A stretch of DNA of 64,000 nt from Dictyobacter kobayashii (GCF_003967555.1 NZ_BIFS01000001.1:4154001-4218000), one strand, 5' to 3'. Shown: positions 9,317-19,342, numbered from the stretch's first letter. Notes: generated by a model from the letters alone, not told the origin. Program-made: numbers and translations.

Positions 9317-10291
9317 ATGCAAACAACGGCACCATTGAGCAACGCACCTGTTCAGAGCATTTCATTGAACATATCGAACCTGTTACGACGTGCATGGCGT
9401 GAGAACGCGGCTCTTACGCTGACCGGTCTGGCAATGCTGCCGGTTATCCTCATTGCTGTGGTCGGATTAATGGTAGATCATCAAGTGATTACAGGCGCCC
9501 CTGCCTGGATGAAGCCACTTAAGTTCGCTATCTCGACTATCATCTACTGCTTCACGTTTGTCTATCTGCTCACGTTTGTACGCGGTCATCGTCGTCTGGT
9601 CAAGGCCGCCGGGATGACGATGGCGATCAGCCTGGCAGTAGAGATAGTCCTGGTCACTCTACAAGTTGTGCGCGGCACTAGTAGCCATTTCAATCTTTCA
9701 ACGCCCTTTGATAGTATCGTCTTTCGTATGATGGGTGGAACGATTGGCTTCTTGTTTATCGCGGCTATCGTTCTGGCTGTGGTACTGCTACGCCAGCGCC
9801 TTGCTGACAGTGCCTGGAACTGGGCATTACGCTTCAGCATCATCAGCGCAATCGTGGGCATGGCCGTTGCCTGCCTGATGCTGATACCCACGTCAGCCCA
9901 ACTGGCTTCTCCATCAACGGGCATCATGGGTGCGCATAGCGTTGGTGTGGTTGACGGAGGTCCTGGCCTGCCAATCGTTGGCTGGAGCACAATTGGCGGG
10001 GACTTGCGTATCCCTCACTTCGTTGGCCTGCATGGATTGCAAGTGCTTCTCGTCGTAGGTTGGCTCATCAATCTGACTCGCTTCTGGCTCACGCTACGCC
10101 AGCGTGTGAACCTTGTTGTGATCGCTGGCCTGAGCTATCTTGGCCTGATTGCTCTTCTGACCTGGCAGGCGCTGCGTGGGCAGTCGATCATCCATCCCGA
10201 TACCTTGACCCTGCTAGGGTTTGGCCTGCTCGTCGTTACGACACTGATAGCCATCGTTCTCACGGTGGCACGCAAGGCCTACGGCAAGTAA
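9317..10291 (+). CDS. Conserved polytopic membrane protein of unknown function
   Basis: A 324-residue membrane protein with about seven to eight hydrophobic segments. Charged loops are short. Between segments there is a conserved-looking stretch GGDLRIPHFVGLHGLQ with two histidines, which could bind a metal or heme, but this is only a guess. The ATG at 9317 follows AAAGGATT; an upstream ATG at 9257 is possible but adds an unlikely leader. A strong terminator follows, so it appears to be monocistronic. Confidence 0.65.
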   Translation: MQTTAPLSNAPVQSISLNISNLLRRAWRENAALTLTGLAMLPVILIAVVGLMVDHQVITGAPAWMKPLKFAISTIIYCFTFVYLLTFVRGHRRLVKAAGMTMAISLAVEIVLVTLQVVRGTSSHFNLSTPFDSIVFRMMGGTIGFLFIAAIVLAVVLLRQRLADSAWNWALRFSIISAIVGMAVACLMLIPTSAQLASPSTGIMGAHSVGVVDGGPGLPIVGWSTIGGDLRIPHFVGLHGLQVLLVVGWLINLTRFWLTLRQRVNLVVIAGLSYLGLIALLTWQALRGQSIIHPDTLTLLGFGLLVVTTLIAIVLTVARKAYGK

Positions 10292-10307
10292 TCAAGCAGA
10301 TACCAGT

Positions 10308-10354
10308 CACAAACAAAGGCAGGTTCTCTCTTCGGAGGCCTGCCTTTGTTTGTG
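10308..10354 (+). terminator. Rho-independent terminator after the membrane protein
   Basis: Perfect 16-bp inverted repeat (10308-10323 and 10339-10354) with a 15-nt loop, followed by CTTCCTTTTTCT. Confidence 0.8.
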
Positions 10355-10459
10355 CTTCCTTTTTCTAATTCATCCTTTGCACATGATCTTGCGCCAGGTG
10401 GACACGCAAGACTAAACTATATTGAAGTGCTTAATAACCACGGTGATGAGGAGAAAACC

Positions 10460-11031
10460 ATGCCAGAGTTTCCTGAGTGGCTTGCGGCCACCCTTGCTTC
10501 CGATGCGACCGAAGGACAGGGCGTGTTGCCAAATACTATTTTGCCATTGCAAGCCGATGCGTGTATCGTTGGCCCGGCGCGGGTCGTCTTGATGAGCCAG
10601 GACGATAATCTCTCAGTTCGCGCAGCGATAGACGCACCGCCCGCGCCCGGATCGGTGTTGGTCGCTGCCGGTGGTAGCATATCGAATACAGCGACCATCG
10701 GGGGTTGATGGCGCTTGAAATGCAACAGGCCGGGTTTGTCGGATTGGTCACGGATGGTCTGGTGCGAGATTCGCGCGAGATTCGCGAACTAGGCTTGAAA
10801 GTCTGGTGTCGGGGAGTGTGCCCAACAGCCTCGCGTAAAAACGGACCGGAGATCCTGGGTGGCTCAGTCTCAATTGGAGGCACAGTTATTCGGGATGGCG
10901 ACCTGGTGATCGCCGACGATGATGGAGTGGTGATCTGGCCTCAGGAGCGTATCGAAGCCCTGCTCGCTAAGGCTGAGGCCAAGCTACAACAGGATAACGC
11001 CCGCCTGGCCCGCCTGCAAAGTCAGAAATAG
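10460..11031 (+). CDS. RraA family protein / 4-hydroxy-4-methyl-2-oxoglutarate aldolase-like (frameshifted)
   Basis: RraA-like fold of about 190 residues. The signature GGLMALEMQQAGFVGLVTDG followed by RDSREI holds the metal- and substrate-binding Arg-Asp pair, and the C-terminus has the usual DDDGVVIWP. Members are either class II HMG/CHA aldolases or RNase E inhibitors; with no RNase E context, a small-molecule lyase is more likely. The frame ends at 10708 and resumes at 10705, explained by one missing G near 10700-10704. The ATG at 10460 follows GAGGAG. Confidence 0.82.
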
Positions 11032-11090
11032 GCCCGCTTTTCTGATTATGTTGCATGTTGATGGCTGGTCATCAGTTTTCTGCTATGCGG

Positions 11091-11195
11091 CCCTTGAGTA
11101 TTCAAGGGTCGTTAGCAGAACCCAACAAAGAGATCGTCAGTGGAGATTCTCCATCCTTTAGGAGCTGCAGCCCGCTTCCCCTAAAGGATGGAGAA
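11091..11195. terminator. Two hairpins between convergent genes
   Basis: A 7-bp hairpin (11091-11097 with 11102-11108) is followed by a perfect 16-bp inverted repeat (11147-11162 with 11180-11195, 17-nt loop). They lie between the convergent RraA-like and PLD-like genes and probably terminate transcription from one or both sides, although T-tracts are weak. Confidence 0.5.
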
Positions 11196-11231
11196 CATCT
11201 GTTTATCGGAGAGCCCTTAGCGGGACGTCCG

Positions 11232-12302
11232 TTATGGATGATGGATTTTTGAGGCCCGAGCCTGAGCATACTTCCAATCGGCATTGAAGGTCGCGAGTAG
11301 GCTCGCTACGACGTTTTTGTTTGAGATCATGATACCGACCTCACGGCTATAGTGGAGCGATTGGTGACTGAGGTTTGGGGAACCTACAAATGCAAGCTGT
11401 TGATCAGCAATAATCATTTTAGCGTGCATGAAGTATTGTGGCGTCACATTGACTGCAACCGTGGGGCTCAGGATGCGATAGGTTTCGTTGTTATCAGCCG
11501 ATGGTGCCCCCAGCGGTTGGGGTGAAAGCGGAGGTAACATCAACTGTACCGCGACCCCGCTCCTGGCCGAATGCAAGATGATCTGTTTTAGATTAAGTGC
11601 GCCTTCGCCGGGAGGATCATTGAGGTATTCTACCTGGATCGCCAGACTGTGTTTGGCGGTCCGTAGCAACAAAGGCAATAATGAAAGCGCGTTGATATCC
11701 GCGACAATGAGATTAGACGTATCGGGGATAGTGGGCAGCGGACGACCGGTTTGATCCGCTAAGAAGATCGCTTTGAGCAGCGCGATATCGTTGGGATCGG
11801 TATCACAGATGATGTATTCGCGATTGGCGTAGCCCGCACGGTTGCCACCGAGAGCCTGCGCAGTAAAATTGGCGGTCATGATATACGCTTTTGCCTTCCC
11901 CGGAACATCAGCATCGACAAGGATGAATTTAGCGTGATGGAGAGAGACAGGCTGGCCATCTGTACGAATGGCTTTATTGGGCATGGCCCAGGCAGGAAAA
12001 CGCTGTGTGCCGGTGGGATCAAGGCTGGGTGGCAAGAGTGGTTGATGATACAGGAGACGGAGATCCAGGCCGGGATGGGCGGCCTTCTGGCTGAGTAGCA
12101 TCTGCGCCACATGGTCGTTATCGAATAGATACATTTCAATCCACAATGATTTTGTGGCTGAGGCAATGATATCTTGAATGATTTTTAGACCTGCATCTGG
12201 CTGAATGCCCGCCAGAGAGACATGTGCGCTGGCACCTGCGGGTAAAACGGGAAAGTGAAAAGGACTTTTCGCAGGGGCGTGGTGAGGCCAATATTGGTCC
12301 AT
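11232..12302 (-). CDS. Phospholipase D-like domain protein
   Basis: A 356-residue protein with two complete HKD motifs, HAKFILVD near residue 120 and HAKMIIAD near residue 300, the latter followed by FVGSPNLS. Two such motifs form one active site in PLD-superfamily enzymes (phosphodiesterases, nucleases, transphosphatidylases). There is no clear signal peptide in the annotated N-terminus. The ribosome site at ATG 12302 is weak, and another frame upstream is open (to 12382), so the true N-terminus may be longer. Substrate cannot be told from sequence. Confidence 0.8.
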   Translation of the reverse strand: MDQYWPHHAPAKSPFHFPVLPAGASAHVSLAGIQPDAGLKIIQDIIASATKSLWIEMYLFDNDHVAQMLLSQKAAHPGLDLRLLYHQPLLPPSLDPTGTQRFPAWAMPNKAIRTDGQPVSLHHAKFILVDADVPGKAKAYIMTANFTAQALGGNRAGYANREYIICDTDPNDIALLKAIFLADQTGRPLPTIPDTSNLIVADINALSLLPLLLRTAKHSLAIQVEYLNDPPGEGALNLKQIILHSARSGVAVQLMLPPLSPQPLGAPSADNNETYRILSPTVAVNVTPQYFMHAKMIIADQQLAFVGSPNLSHQSLHYSREVGIMISNKNVVASLLATFNADWKYAQARASKIHHP

Positions 12303-12585
12303 ATGTTTACGCTAACTCGCTTTCCAAATATCGTTTCTGCCTTTGCTGCCTCCAGATACGATGTCAGAGAGCCCGTGTTCAACTCTACAAGACGCTCGTG
12401 ACCTTGAAGCAGATGGGGTGGATTGCTTCACCAGTACTATAACACATTATCTGAGCCATAGATATTGATGACCATTACTTTCGACACAGCGCCAGATTGT
12501 GCCTTTCTACACTCTCTCTTGCCTGCCTCCTTCCTCTATACTGGCCTTAGATTTGAATACAAAAGCTTTAAGAAGGAGAATATGC

Positions 12586-13017
12586 ATGGCATCTACACTA
12601 CTTCGTGAACATGTGGCCTTACGCAAGCTTATATGGGTTGGACCGCTGACCATTGTTTCCACAGTCATCGCTAATCTCATCATACGTACCATTGCAGTCT
12701 CGGTCTTTGGGGTTCCTGAGACATTTCAATACTTGCAGGCTCCCACTGTCATCGGCAGTACCATCGTCTTTTTGTTAGTGGCCCTGCTCGCCTTTGTGCT
12801 GGTCAAGCGCTTTGCACGACGCCCGATCCAGTTCTATCGTATCCTGGCGTTTGTTGTTTTGTGCATCTCGTTGCTCAGTCCTGTTATGGCTCTGGTCGGT
12901 TTATTCCCTGCCCCTGGAATGACCCTATCCATTTTCTGGACCATGATCGCGCTGCATCTCGTTTCCGCCATCATCGTAGTTGGTCTGTTGACCACACTGA
13001 CGCGCGAGCAAGCATAA
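12586..13017 (+). CDS. DUF6069 family membrane protein
   Basis: A 143-residue protein with four predicted transmembrane helices and the layout of the DUF6069 family (short basic N-terminus, then TIVSTVIANLIIRTIAVS). Function of the family is unknown. The ATG at 12586 follows AAGGAG by a short spacer. It precedes the response regulator at 13184 on the same strand and may share regulation with it. Confidence 0.7.
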   Translation: MASTLLREHVALRKLIWVGPLTIVSTVIANLIIRTIAVSVFGVPETFQYLQAPTVIGSTIVFLLVALLAFVLVKRFARRPIQFYRILAFVVLCISLLSPVMALVGLFPAPGMTLSIFWTMIALHLVSAIIVVGLLTTLTREQA

Positions 13018-13183
13018 CAACCGAGGCGAGAAATGCTCATTGCGTTTTTTAAGGAAAGGAGTGCATGATGCGCCACCAACTTGTGAGGAACGGTGAGTTG
13101 AACAAGAGTTGTTGACAGATGTCACTTCATCCAGTCATAATGCAACAGGTTAACTCATTCAATCATTGGGGAGAGTAATATCC

Positions 13184-13858
13184 ATGACCGACTCAATCCG
13201 TATCCTGCTCTGTGAGGACCAGACCCTCATGCGCCAGGGCCTGCACACTATTCTTGAACTTGAGCCGGGTTTTCAGGTCGTAGGCGAGGCCGCTGATGGC
13301 GAAGAGGCGGTGAGCCAGTACCACAAACTCCGTAACCAGGACAACGGCCCTGATATTGTGCTCATGGATATTCAAATGCCGCGTATGAGTGGTGTGCAAG
13401 CTACGGCTGCGCTCACAACCAGCGACGCTGCTGTACGTGTTATTATCCTCACCACCTTCGACTACGAAGATTATGTGTTTGACGCCATCAAAGCCGGTGC
13501 AATGGGGTATCTCCTTAAAGACGTACCTGCTGATGAACTGATGGCAACTATCCGCCAGGTGTATGCGGGTGAAGCCTCCATCCAGCCCAAGATTGCTAAC
13601 AAACTCCTCATCGAATTTGGGCGCAAAGAACGTTCCACTGCTGGGACAGCCCGCTCACTACAGCAAGAGGAGTTGAGCCCACGGGAGACCGAGATCCTCA
13701 AGCTGCTCACTGAAGGAGCCAGTAATCGCAAGATTGCCGAGAAACTCGTTCTCGCCGAGGGGACCGTCAAAAACCATGTATCGAATATTTTGAGCAAACT
13801 CCATACTAAGAATCGCACTCAGGCAGTTTACCTGGCACGTGAGCGCAAGCTACTTTAA
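13184..13858 (+). CDS. NarL/LuxR-family response regulator
   Basis: A 224-residue regulator. The receiver domain has the acidic pair CEDQ, the phosphorylation site in IVLMDIQMP (about residue 60) and the conserved lysine in YLLKDV. The C-terminal LuxR HTH reads LSPRETEILKLL and ends KNHVSNILSKLHTKNRTQAV. The start ATG follows GGGGAGAG at 8 bp. It is encoded 14 bp ahead of its HisKA_3 kinase partner. Confidence 0.93.
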   Translation: MTDSIRILLCEDQTLMRQGLHTILELEPGFQVVGEAADGEEAVSQYHKLRNQDNGPDIVLMDIQMPRMSGVQATAALTTSDAAVRVIILTTFDYEDYVFDAIKAGAMGYLLKDVPADELMATIRQVYAGEASIQPKIANKLLIEFGRKERSTAGTARSLQQEELSPRETEILKLLTEGASNRKIAEKLVLAEGTVKNHVSNILSKLHTKNRTQAVYLARERKLL

Positions 13859-13872
13859 GGAAGGGAGAAATC

Positions 13873-15178
13873 ATGTCAGCCCATTTCGATGTAGAGAAAG
13901 ATAATGCACTCTTCTTTCGCATCTCCAGACGGGTGATCACGATGTTTACCGTCCTTATCTGTATCTATCTCACCGCATCAACCTACGTTATCTTAATCAA
14001 CAACCCTTCCTATCTGCAGAATTGGCGCGGTATAACCTGTATTGTGCTTACCGTTCTTGCTCTCCTGATTTATATCGCCCAATTCTGCATAAGTCTGAAA
14101 ATGGATTGGCCACCGCCCTTGCGTTACGCAGCGCCCCTATGGGTCGGCTTATATCTAATTGTGTTGCTACTTACGCTCATCAATCCTTCCTTTGTCTGGG
14201 ATTTCTATGTTGTGTATGCAATCAGCTTTGGCCTGTTTGGTGGAGTTCGCCTGCTGCTCGTGGTGATTAGTATGGCTCTCACGATGTTTGCTTTTCAGGG
14301 CTTGCTGATCTGGCCGCTCACTGGCGAGGCGCTTATGGGCATTGCCAGTCAGGTTTTGATGCTCTTCAGTTTCACCGGTTTAAACATGATATTCCAGCAT
14401 TTGATAGGAGAGCGATTTGAACGCAATAGACTTTTTACGCAACTGACCCGGGCCAATGATGAGCTAGAGGAAGCCCATCGTCAACTCGCGCAATCAGTCA
14501 TTCAGGAACAGGAACTGGCCGTCTTGCGTGAGCGCACCCGACTGGCACGTGAGATGCACGATACCCTTGGGCATGCCCTGGTTCTTATCTCTGTCAAGCT
14601 TGAAGCAGCCCAGCGGCTGCGTGAGCGTGATCCTGAACGCTGTGACCGTGAGTTGGAGTCCACTAAACAGATTGCACGCGAAACGATGACTGCTTTGCGT
14701 GCCTCCATCGCTGACTTGCGCTCTCCAACATTGGAGCACGTACATATCAATCACGCGCTCAGTCGCTCGGCCAGGGAACTTGCCCAGCGTACCGGACTCC
14801 ATGTCACATACACCCCGAAGCGGATATCGACCATCTCCCCGCAGCTATCGAAGAGACCCTCTGGAAAGTGAGCCAGGAGGCATTTACCAATATTGAAAAA
14901 CATGCTCATGCCAGCCACGTACAAGTGCGTATTCATAGGCAGGATGAGAAACTCCTGCTATATATCCACGATGATGGCACCGGCTTGCCTCTGACATCAT
15001 GCCAACTTCAAAAAGATGGGAGCCTTGTATATAACAGCCCAATGGTCACTATGGAATACGTGGAATGCTCGAACGCATCGAAGCCATCGGCGGCCAGCTT
15101 ACGTTGCACTCCGACAATGAGCAGGGAACAACCATTGAAGTTGACTTGCCCCTTGCATACAGCTACAGGAACCCTTGA
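13873..15178 (+). CDS. DesK/NarX-type sensor histidine kinase (two frameshifts)
   Basis: Membrane sensor kinase partnering the regulator just upstream. About six hydrophobic helices (residues 20-170) lead to a coiled linker and a HisKA_3 box with the phosphohistidine in RLAREMHDTLGH. The HATPase part is split: after TYTP (near 14815) the frame shifts to continue as LWKVSQEAFTNIEKHAHA, and near 15040 it shifts again to give HYGIRGMLERIEAIGG and the stop at 15178. Each break needs one added base (in CCCC and in AA). Repaired length is 435 residues, normal for the family. Confidence 0.85.
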
Positions 15179-15243
15179 ATGTTTTGATGATCTGCTGATG
15201 AATATCAGACAAAGAATTGTGGAATGGAAAGAAAGTAATTAAT

Positions 15244-15676
15244 ATGAAACTTAACCCTTTCGTTGAAAGTCTCTGGAAAAGTTTTGTGCAATTACATATC
15301 GCACTCTATCGCCTGACCGGGGGCAGGTTTATGGCAAACATACGATCCTGATTACGACCATCGGCGCAAGAGTGGGCGCTTACGTACCAGGTCTCTGTAT
15401 GCCATACAGGATAATGGCAACTATGTCATCATTGCATCCTATGGGGGTTCTCCTCAACATCCTGATTGGTATCACAACCTGAAGGCCAATCCTAAAGTGA
15501 TAGTAGAGGATCACGGACGCACCATCGTCACGCAGGCCAGCACGATAACGGACGAGAGCGAGTACCAGCGTCTCTGGTCGCTCATGACGGCTATGTATGC
15601 TGGCTATAATAATTACCAGAGACATACCGAGCGTAAAATTCCGGTTGTGTTGCTTCAACCAGAAAGTCTGTCATAA
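15244..15676 (+). CDS. F420-dependent nitroreductase-like (Ddn family), two frameshifts
   Basis: Deazaflavin (F420)-type nitroreductase family protein, about 144 residues after repair. Start MKLNPFVESLW and GGRFMGKHTILITT are followed by GRKSGRLRTRSLYAI and YVIIASYGGSPQHPDWYHN, the typical family core. One base is missing near 15334 and another near 15364; both restore the family frame and the same TAA stop. Members reduce quinones or nitro compounds with F420H2, or bind fatty acids. It fits the several LLM-type F420 enzymes in this window. Confidence 0.72.
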
Positions 15677-15765
15677 CCCTCGAGATTTTCTATCGAAATT
15701 TCAGCCCCATCACGCCAGAAAAGCGTGATGGGTCGATGACTCATGAAAGGAGCACTCCCTCTCTA

Positions 15766-16191
15766 CTAATACACATAGGGAGTGCCCTTCCCTGTCTCAA
15801 GGTAGGATTTCAGGCTTCCCAGGAAGTATTCCCAGCCAGCGCGCGTCTCCTCAATGCTGTAGCCAGTATCACCCACCGTGAGATCATGCTGGCCAAAGAG
15901 CAGACTGGTCCCCTGTGGGATCGGCGCGAGATTCCAGGTGATCGTGGACCCTTCCCAGTTATGAGGGGAAAGCCTCACTCTCCAATGCACTTTCTTCCCG
16001 ACTTCGAGTTCGGTTATCTCCAGTTTAAAGATCCCTCCATTCTCAAAGCTAACTTCAGTGAGGGAACCAACCTTTGGCTCAGCAGTCACATGATTCGACC
16101 ACCATCCGGCGATCCCATCTGGCAGGGTAAGAGCATGAAAGACGTTCTCTGGCGTTGCTTCAATCGTCAGTTCTTGGACAATCTCTGACAT
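15766..16191 (-). CDS. SRPBCC / AHSA1 domain protein
   Basis: A 141-residue START-like protein. The N-terminus VQELTIEATPENVFHALTLP and the WSNHV stretch match the Activator of Hsp90 ATPase homologue 1-like family, which forms a hydrophobic ligand cavity. Such genes are often regulated by ArsR repressors; none is adjacent, but a 9-bp inverted repeat lies 40 bp upstream. Confidence 0.8.
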   Translation of the reverse strand: MSEIVQELTIEATPENVFHALTLPDGIAGWWSNHVTAEPKVGSLTEVSFENGGIFKLEITELEVGKKVHWRVRLSPHNWEGSTITWNLAPIPQGTSLLFGQHDLTVGDTGYSIEETRAGWEYFLGSLKSYLETGKGTPYVY

Positions 16192-16503
16192 CGTTATCCC
16201 TTCTCAATGCACTTATTCGCTGTTACAAGATTAAACTTAACTAGTTGGTTAAGTTTATCATGGAGCTGGATGTTCTGTCAAGAAAACTATCTCAATGCCT
16301 GTGTTATCCTGTAGCGAGTTGCTCAATGATTTAATATATGGTGGCATCGCTAAAGCCGTGATCCCATATCTTTGACGCTCAAACTTTCAGCGATATAGGC
16401 AACGACGTGCAGTTACAAAGCGCTGGCTACGAAGTCACTGCTCCTTACTATGACGTCGAAGTCTCTAGTAGCGCCAGCATAGTCACCATCACCGCCGATT
16501 GAT
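16192..16503. other. Intergenic region with palindrome and a possible gene remnant
   Basis: Contains AAACTTAAC-N6-GTTAAGTTT (16233-16256), a likely operator/promoter for the AHSA1 gene. From about 16342 to 16503 on the plus strand there is a coding-like tail (FDAQTFSDIGNDVQLQSAG..., ending VTITAD and TGA) that has no start codon and would need one added base near 16370. It looks like the 3' remnant of an unidentified gene. Confidence 0.35.
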
Positions 16504-16523
16504 GACGAGGTCGCAATTTAACT

Positions 16524-16551
16524 TGACAATAGTCTTTTTTGTGCTATAAAA
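16524..16551 (+). promoter_or_regulatory. Sigma-70-type promoter of the PadR gene
   Basis: TTGACA (16524-16529), 16 bp, then TATAAA (16546-16551). The -10 element lies inside the large inverted repeat described next. Confidence 0.65.
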
Positions 16552-16591
16552 TAGGTCATAGTGACAGGTCACTATGACCTATTTTATAGCT
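16544..16591. promoter_or_regulatory. 23-bp perfect inverted repeat, probable PadR operator
   Basis: Arms 16544-16566 and 16569-16591 are exact reverse complements with a 2-nt centre. The left arm covers the -10 region, so a protein bound here would block transcription of padR and probably the efflux gene behind it. The inner core GTGAC-AG-GTCAC repeats as GGTCATAGTGAC on both sides. Confidence 0.65.
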
Positions 16592-16617
16592 TAAGAGAAG
16601 CGAGGTAATATCCTGTA

Positions 16618-17289
16618 ATGTACGAATTGATCATCCTCTCGCTGTTAATGCGTGGCCCGGCACATGGCTACTTAATAGCGCATATTGTCAACAACATCAT
16701 CGGGCCATATGCCAGAATGAGCAATGGGAGGCTCTATCCTCTCCTGGCCAGGCTGGAGCAGGGAGGGCTGATCAAGGTGAATGAAGAGGTTGCCAGGGAA
16801 CAGCATGGTGAGCGCACCTCACGTAGCTACCGTATTACTGAGGCTGGACGAGAGCGTTTTCATGTTTTGATGATGGATACGACATCGAATCCTGGTGAGT
16901 ACCAGCGCATTTTTCACCAAAAGGCAGCGATGTTCTCGTTTTTGCAGGTTTCAGAGCGTCTTTTCTTGATCAATCATTACTTAAACTATTGTCAGGCTCA
17001 TGTATTACACCTGATCGCTGAAAAGGAAGATCTGGCAAAGAGTAACTACTCTCATTACCAGGGAGACGAATGGGGGTTGTCGGGCACGCTTGATGTTATG
17101 CAGCATATGGCTGACCAATGGCGTTTGGAAGTTGCCTGGGCGCAGCGTTTGCAAGCACGGGAGCAGGCCCGTCAGGCGAGCAGCGGCCAGCCGCAGTTAC
17201 ACTTTAGCTACGTGGAGCTAGCCGAACGTAAACGGTCTAACCAGAATCTTAATGAGAACGAAAACACAAATGAACATAATGAGCTATAG
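16618..17289 (+). CDS. PadR family transcriptional regulator
   Basis: A 223-residue regulator. The N-terminal winged helix has the PadR hallmarks LIILSLLMRGPAHGYLI, NGRLYPLLARLEQGGLI and RSYRITEAG, followed by a helical dimerisation domain. PadR repressors commonly release DNA on binding a drug and derepress an adjacent transporter; the next gene is an efflux pump. The ATG at 16618 is preceded by AGAGAAGCGAGG. Autoregulation through the palindrome upstream is likely. Confidence 0.9.
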   Translation: MYELIILSLLMRGPAHGYLIAHIVNNIIGPYARMSNGRLYPLLARLEQGGLIKVNEEVAREQHGERTSRSYRITEAGRERFHVLMMDTTSNPGEYQRIFHQKAAMFSFLQVSERLFLINHYLNYCQAHVLHLIAEKEDLAKSNYSHYQGDEWGLSGTLDVMQHMADQWRLEVAWAQRLQAREQARQASSGQPQLHFSYVELAERKRSNQNLNENENTNEHNEL

Positions 17290-17448
17290 ATCGCTAAAGA
17301 TGCGCAGGAGGCATATATTTACATTAATCAATTATATCTCTCCTCAGCAGCTTAGCAGAAGATGTATACCTGACAGATCGAAGTTTGAGGAATTCGGCAT
17401 ACTAAAGCTGAAAAGATCAAAAGCCTTTATAACAGAGAGGGTATTTGT

Positions 17449-19281
17449 ATGTCTCAGAAGAATGCCACAAGTGAGCCGCAGAAAAGTGGTGCCACTGAGG
17501 AAGGTAGTCGTATCAGTGGATTTGCGCTGATCAGTGTGCTGATCGCGTTAATGCTCACATTGCTTCTGGAAGCATTGGATCAGACGATCGTAGGTACTGC
17601 GTTGCCCAGTATCGTCGGTTCCTTTCAGGGATTTGACCGTTATAGCTGGGTTGTCACAGCCTATCTGCTGGCCTCGACAACGATGATTCCCATTGTTAGT
17701 AAACTTTCGGATCAGTTTGGGCGCAAATGGTTTCTGATCGTGGGGGTGGTTGTTTTTCTTGTCGGTTCGGTGCTCTCTGGCATGTCTCAGTCGATGAATC
17801 AACTGATTGCTTTTCGGGGTATTCAAGGTATCGGTGCTGGTACAGGTATCGCGCTGGTTTTTACAGCCGTGGGCGATGTGTTTACGCCAGCTGAGCGTGC
17901 GCGCTGGCAGGGCATTTTCGCTGGCGTCTATGGTTTCTCCAGTGTGGCTGGTCCTTTGCTGGGTGGCTGGTTAACCGATCACGGTCCTTTGCTGGGCAGT
18001 CTGGTCACTGATACGACACGCTGGCGCTGGATCTTTTATATTAACTTGCCCGTTGGTCTGCTCGCGCTGCTCGCGCTGATCATCTACTTGCCCGCGCGCC
18101 TTTCTCAGCCGAGCAACACGCATCGTGGGTGGGCGGCTTTGAAGAGGGTAGATTTTCTGGGTGCCCTGCTGGCCTCAGCCGCTACCGTGTGTCTGCTGCT
18201 AGGCTTGAGCTGGGGAAGTAACCAGACATATGCCTGGAATTCTACACCAGTTATCGGCACGCTGGTGGCTGCAGGTCTGCTCTATGCTATCTTCTTTGTC
18301 GCTGAGCGCTTCGCCGTTGAGCCACTACTGCCACTGGGTCTTTTCCGTATCCAGGTGTTTAGCGCGAGTGCCGCCCTGGCCGCCTTTATGGGTATGGTTC
18401 TGCTCCCCGTCGTGATTTATCTGCCCTTGTTCTTGCAGGGAGTGCTTGGGGCGAGTGCGACCAATTCTGGTCTGGTGCTGACCCCATTGACGATCAGTAT
18501 GGTGGTTGGGTCAGCCTTCGCCGGGTTTCTCATTAGTCGTGTGGGCCGCTATCATCTGCAGTCGATGATTGCAGTGGTTGTGCTGGCTATCGGAGTGTTC
18601 TTGCTGGGAAGAATGGATGCCAATACAACATATCTCCAGGCAAGCTTCTTTATGATCCTGGCTGGTATTGGCATGGGGCTGTTTTTTCCGGTGCAGACGC
18701 TGGCCGCGCAGAACGCGGTGCCACCCAAAAACATCGGTGTTGGCACAGGCGTGGTGACGTACTTGCGTGCTCTGGGTCAGACACTGGGTGTGGCCATTGC
18801 CGGTACGGCGGTGAACAATACGATCTCCAGTGATCTACCCACGCGCGTGCCCGCTAACACTATTAAACTACTGACACCTGCGGGCTGGCAGGCTGCCACA
18901 AACACTGAGGTATTAACTGATCAGAAGTATCGGGATACCGTTTTGCACACGGCGCAACATTTTGCCAGCCAGTCCGCGGCTCAGCAAGCGGCAGCGCATG
19001 TGCCGCCGGGTCCACAGCAGCAGATCGCGGCTCAGCATGCTGCAGCCCAGGCGGCGCAACAAGTAACGCATGTGCTGAACCTGGTTTTCGATGGACTCAA
19101 GCAATCGATGGTGCTGGCTATTCAGCATGGCCTCCTGGTCGTGCTCTGCTTTTGTGGCGCTGCTTTTATCGCGGCCATCTTCCTGAAAGACATTCCCTTA
19201 CGCAGATCCAGGAGTGAGAAAAAGCCAGCCGGAGACGCAAGCAATGTGCAAGAAGAGGGCGTAGCCGCTCCTCTGCATTAA
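17449..19281 (+). CDS. DHA2-family MFS multidrug efflux transporter (14 TM)
   Basis: A 610-residue drug:H+ antiporter of the EmrB/QacA type. It has motif C/D1-like LEALDQTIVGTALPSIV at the first helix, motif A-like KLSDQFGRKW, and about 14 hydrophobic helices. An unusual Gln/Ala-rich soluble loop (about residues 500-545, containing QQQIAAQHAAAQAAQQ) precedes the last helix. It follows PadR on the same strand and is presumably the regulated target. Confidence 0.9.
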   Translation: MSQKNATSEPQKSGATEEGSRISGFALISVLIALMLTLLLEALDQTIVGTALPSIVGSFQGFDRYSWVVTAYLLASTTMIPIVSKLSDQFGRKWFLIVGVVVFLVGSVLSGMSQSMNQLIAFRGIQGIGAGTGIALVFTAVGDVFTPAERARWQGIFAGVYGFSSVAGPLLGGWLTDHGPLLGSLVTDTTRWRWIFYINLPVGLLALLALIIYLPARLSQPSNTHRGWAALKRVDFLGALLASAATVCLLLGLSWGSNQTYAWNSTPVIGTLVAAGLLYAIFFVAERFAVEPLLPLGLFRIQVFSASAALAAFMGMVLLPVVIYLPLFLQGVLGASATNSGLVLTPLTISMVVGSAFAGFLISRVGRYHLQSMIAVVVLAIGVFLLGRMDANTTYLQASFFMILAGIGMGLFFPVQTLAAQNAVPPKNIGVGTGVVTYLRALGQTLGVAIAGTAVNNTISSDLPTRVPANTIKLLTPAGWQAATNTEVLTDQKYRDTVLHTAQHFASQSAAQQAAAHVPPGPQQQIAAQHAAAQAAQQVTHVLNLVFDGLKQSMVLAIQHGLLVVLCFCGAAFIAAIFLKDIPLRRSRSEKKPAGDASNVQEEGVAAPLH

Positions 19282-19300
19282 GGTGCTTTTAAGAGATTTT

Positions 19301-19342
19301 TTCTAGTATAGCGCAAAGCACAAGTTTTGCACTATACTAGAA
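19301..19342 (+). terminator. Terminator after the MFS gene
   Basis: Inverted repeat of about 17 bp with one mismatch (19301-19317 with 19326-19342), loop GCACAAG-like, preceded by T6 and followed by TGTTTCTT. It can serve both strands of the convergent pair. Confidence 0.6.
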
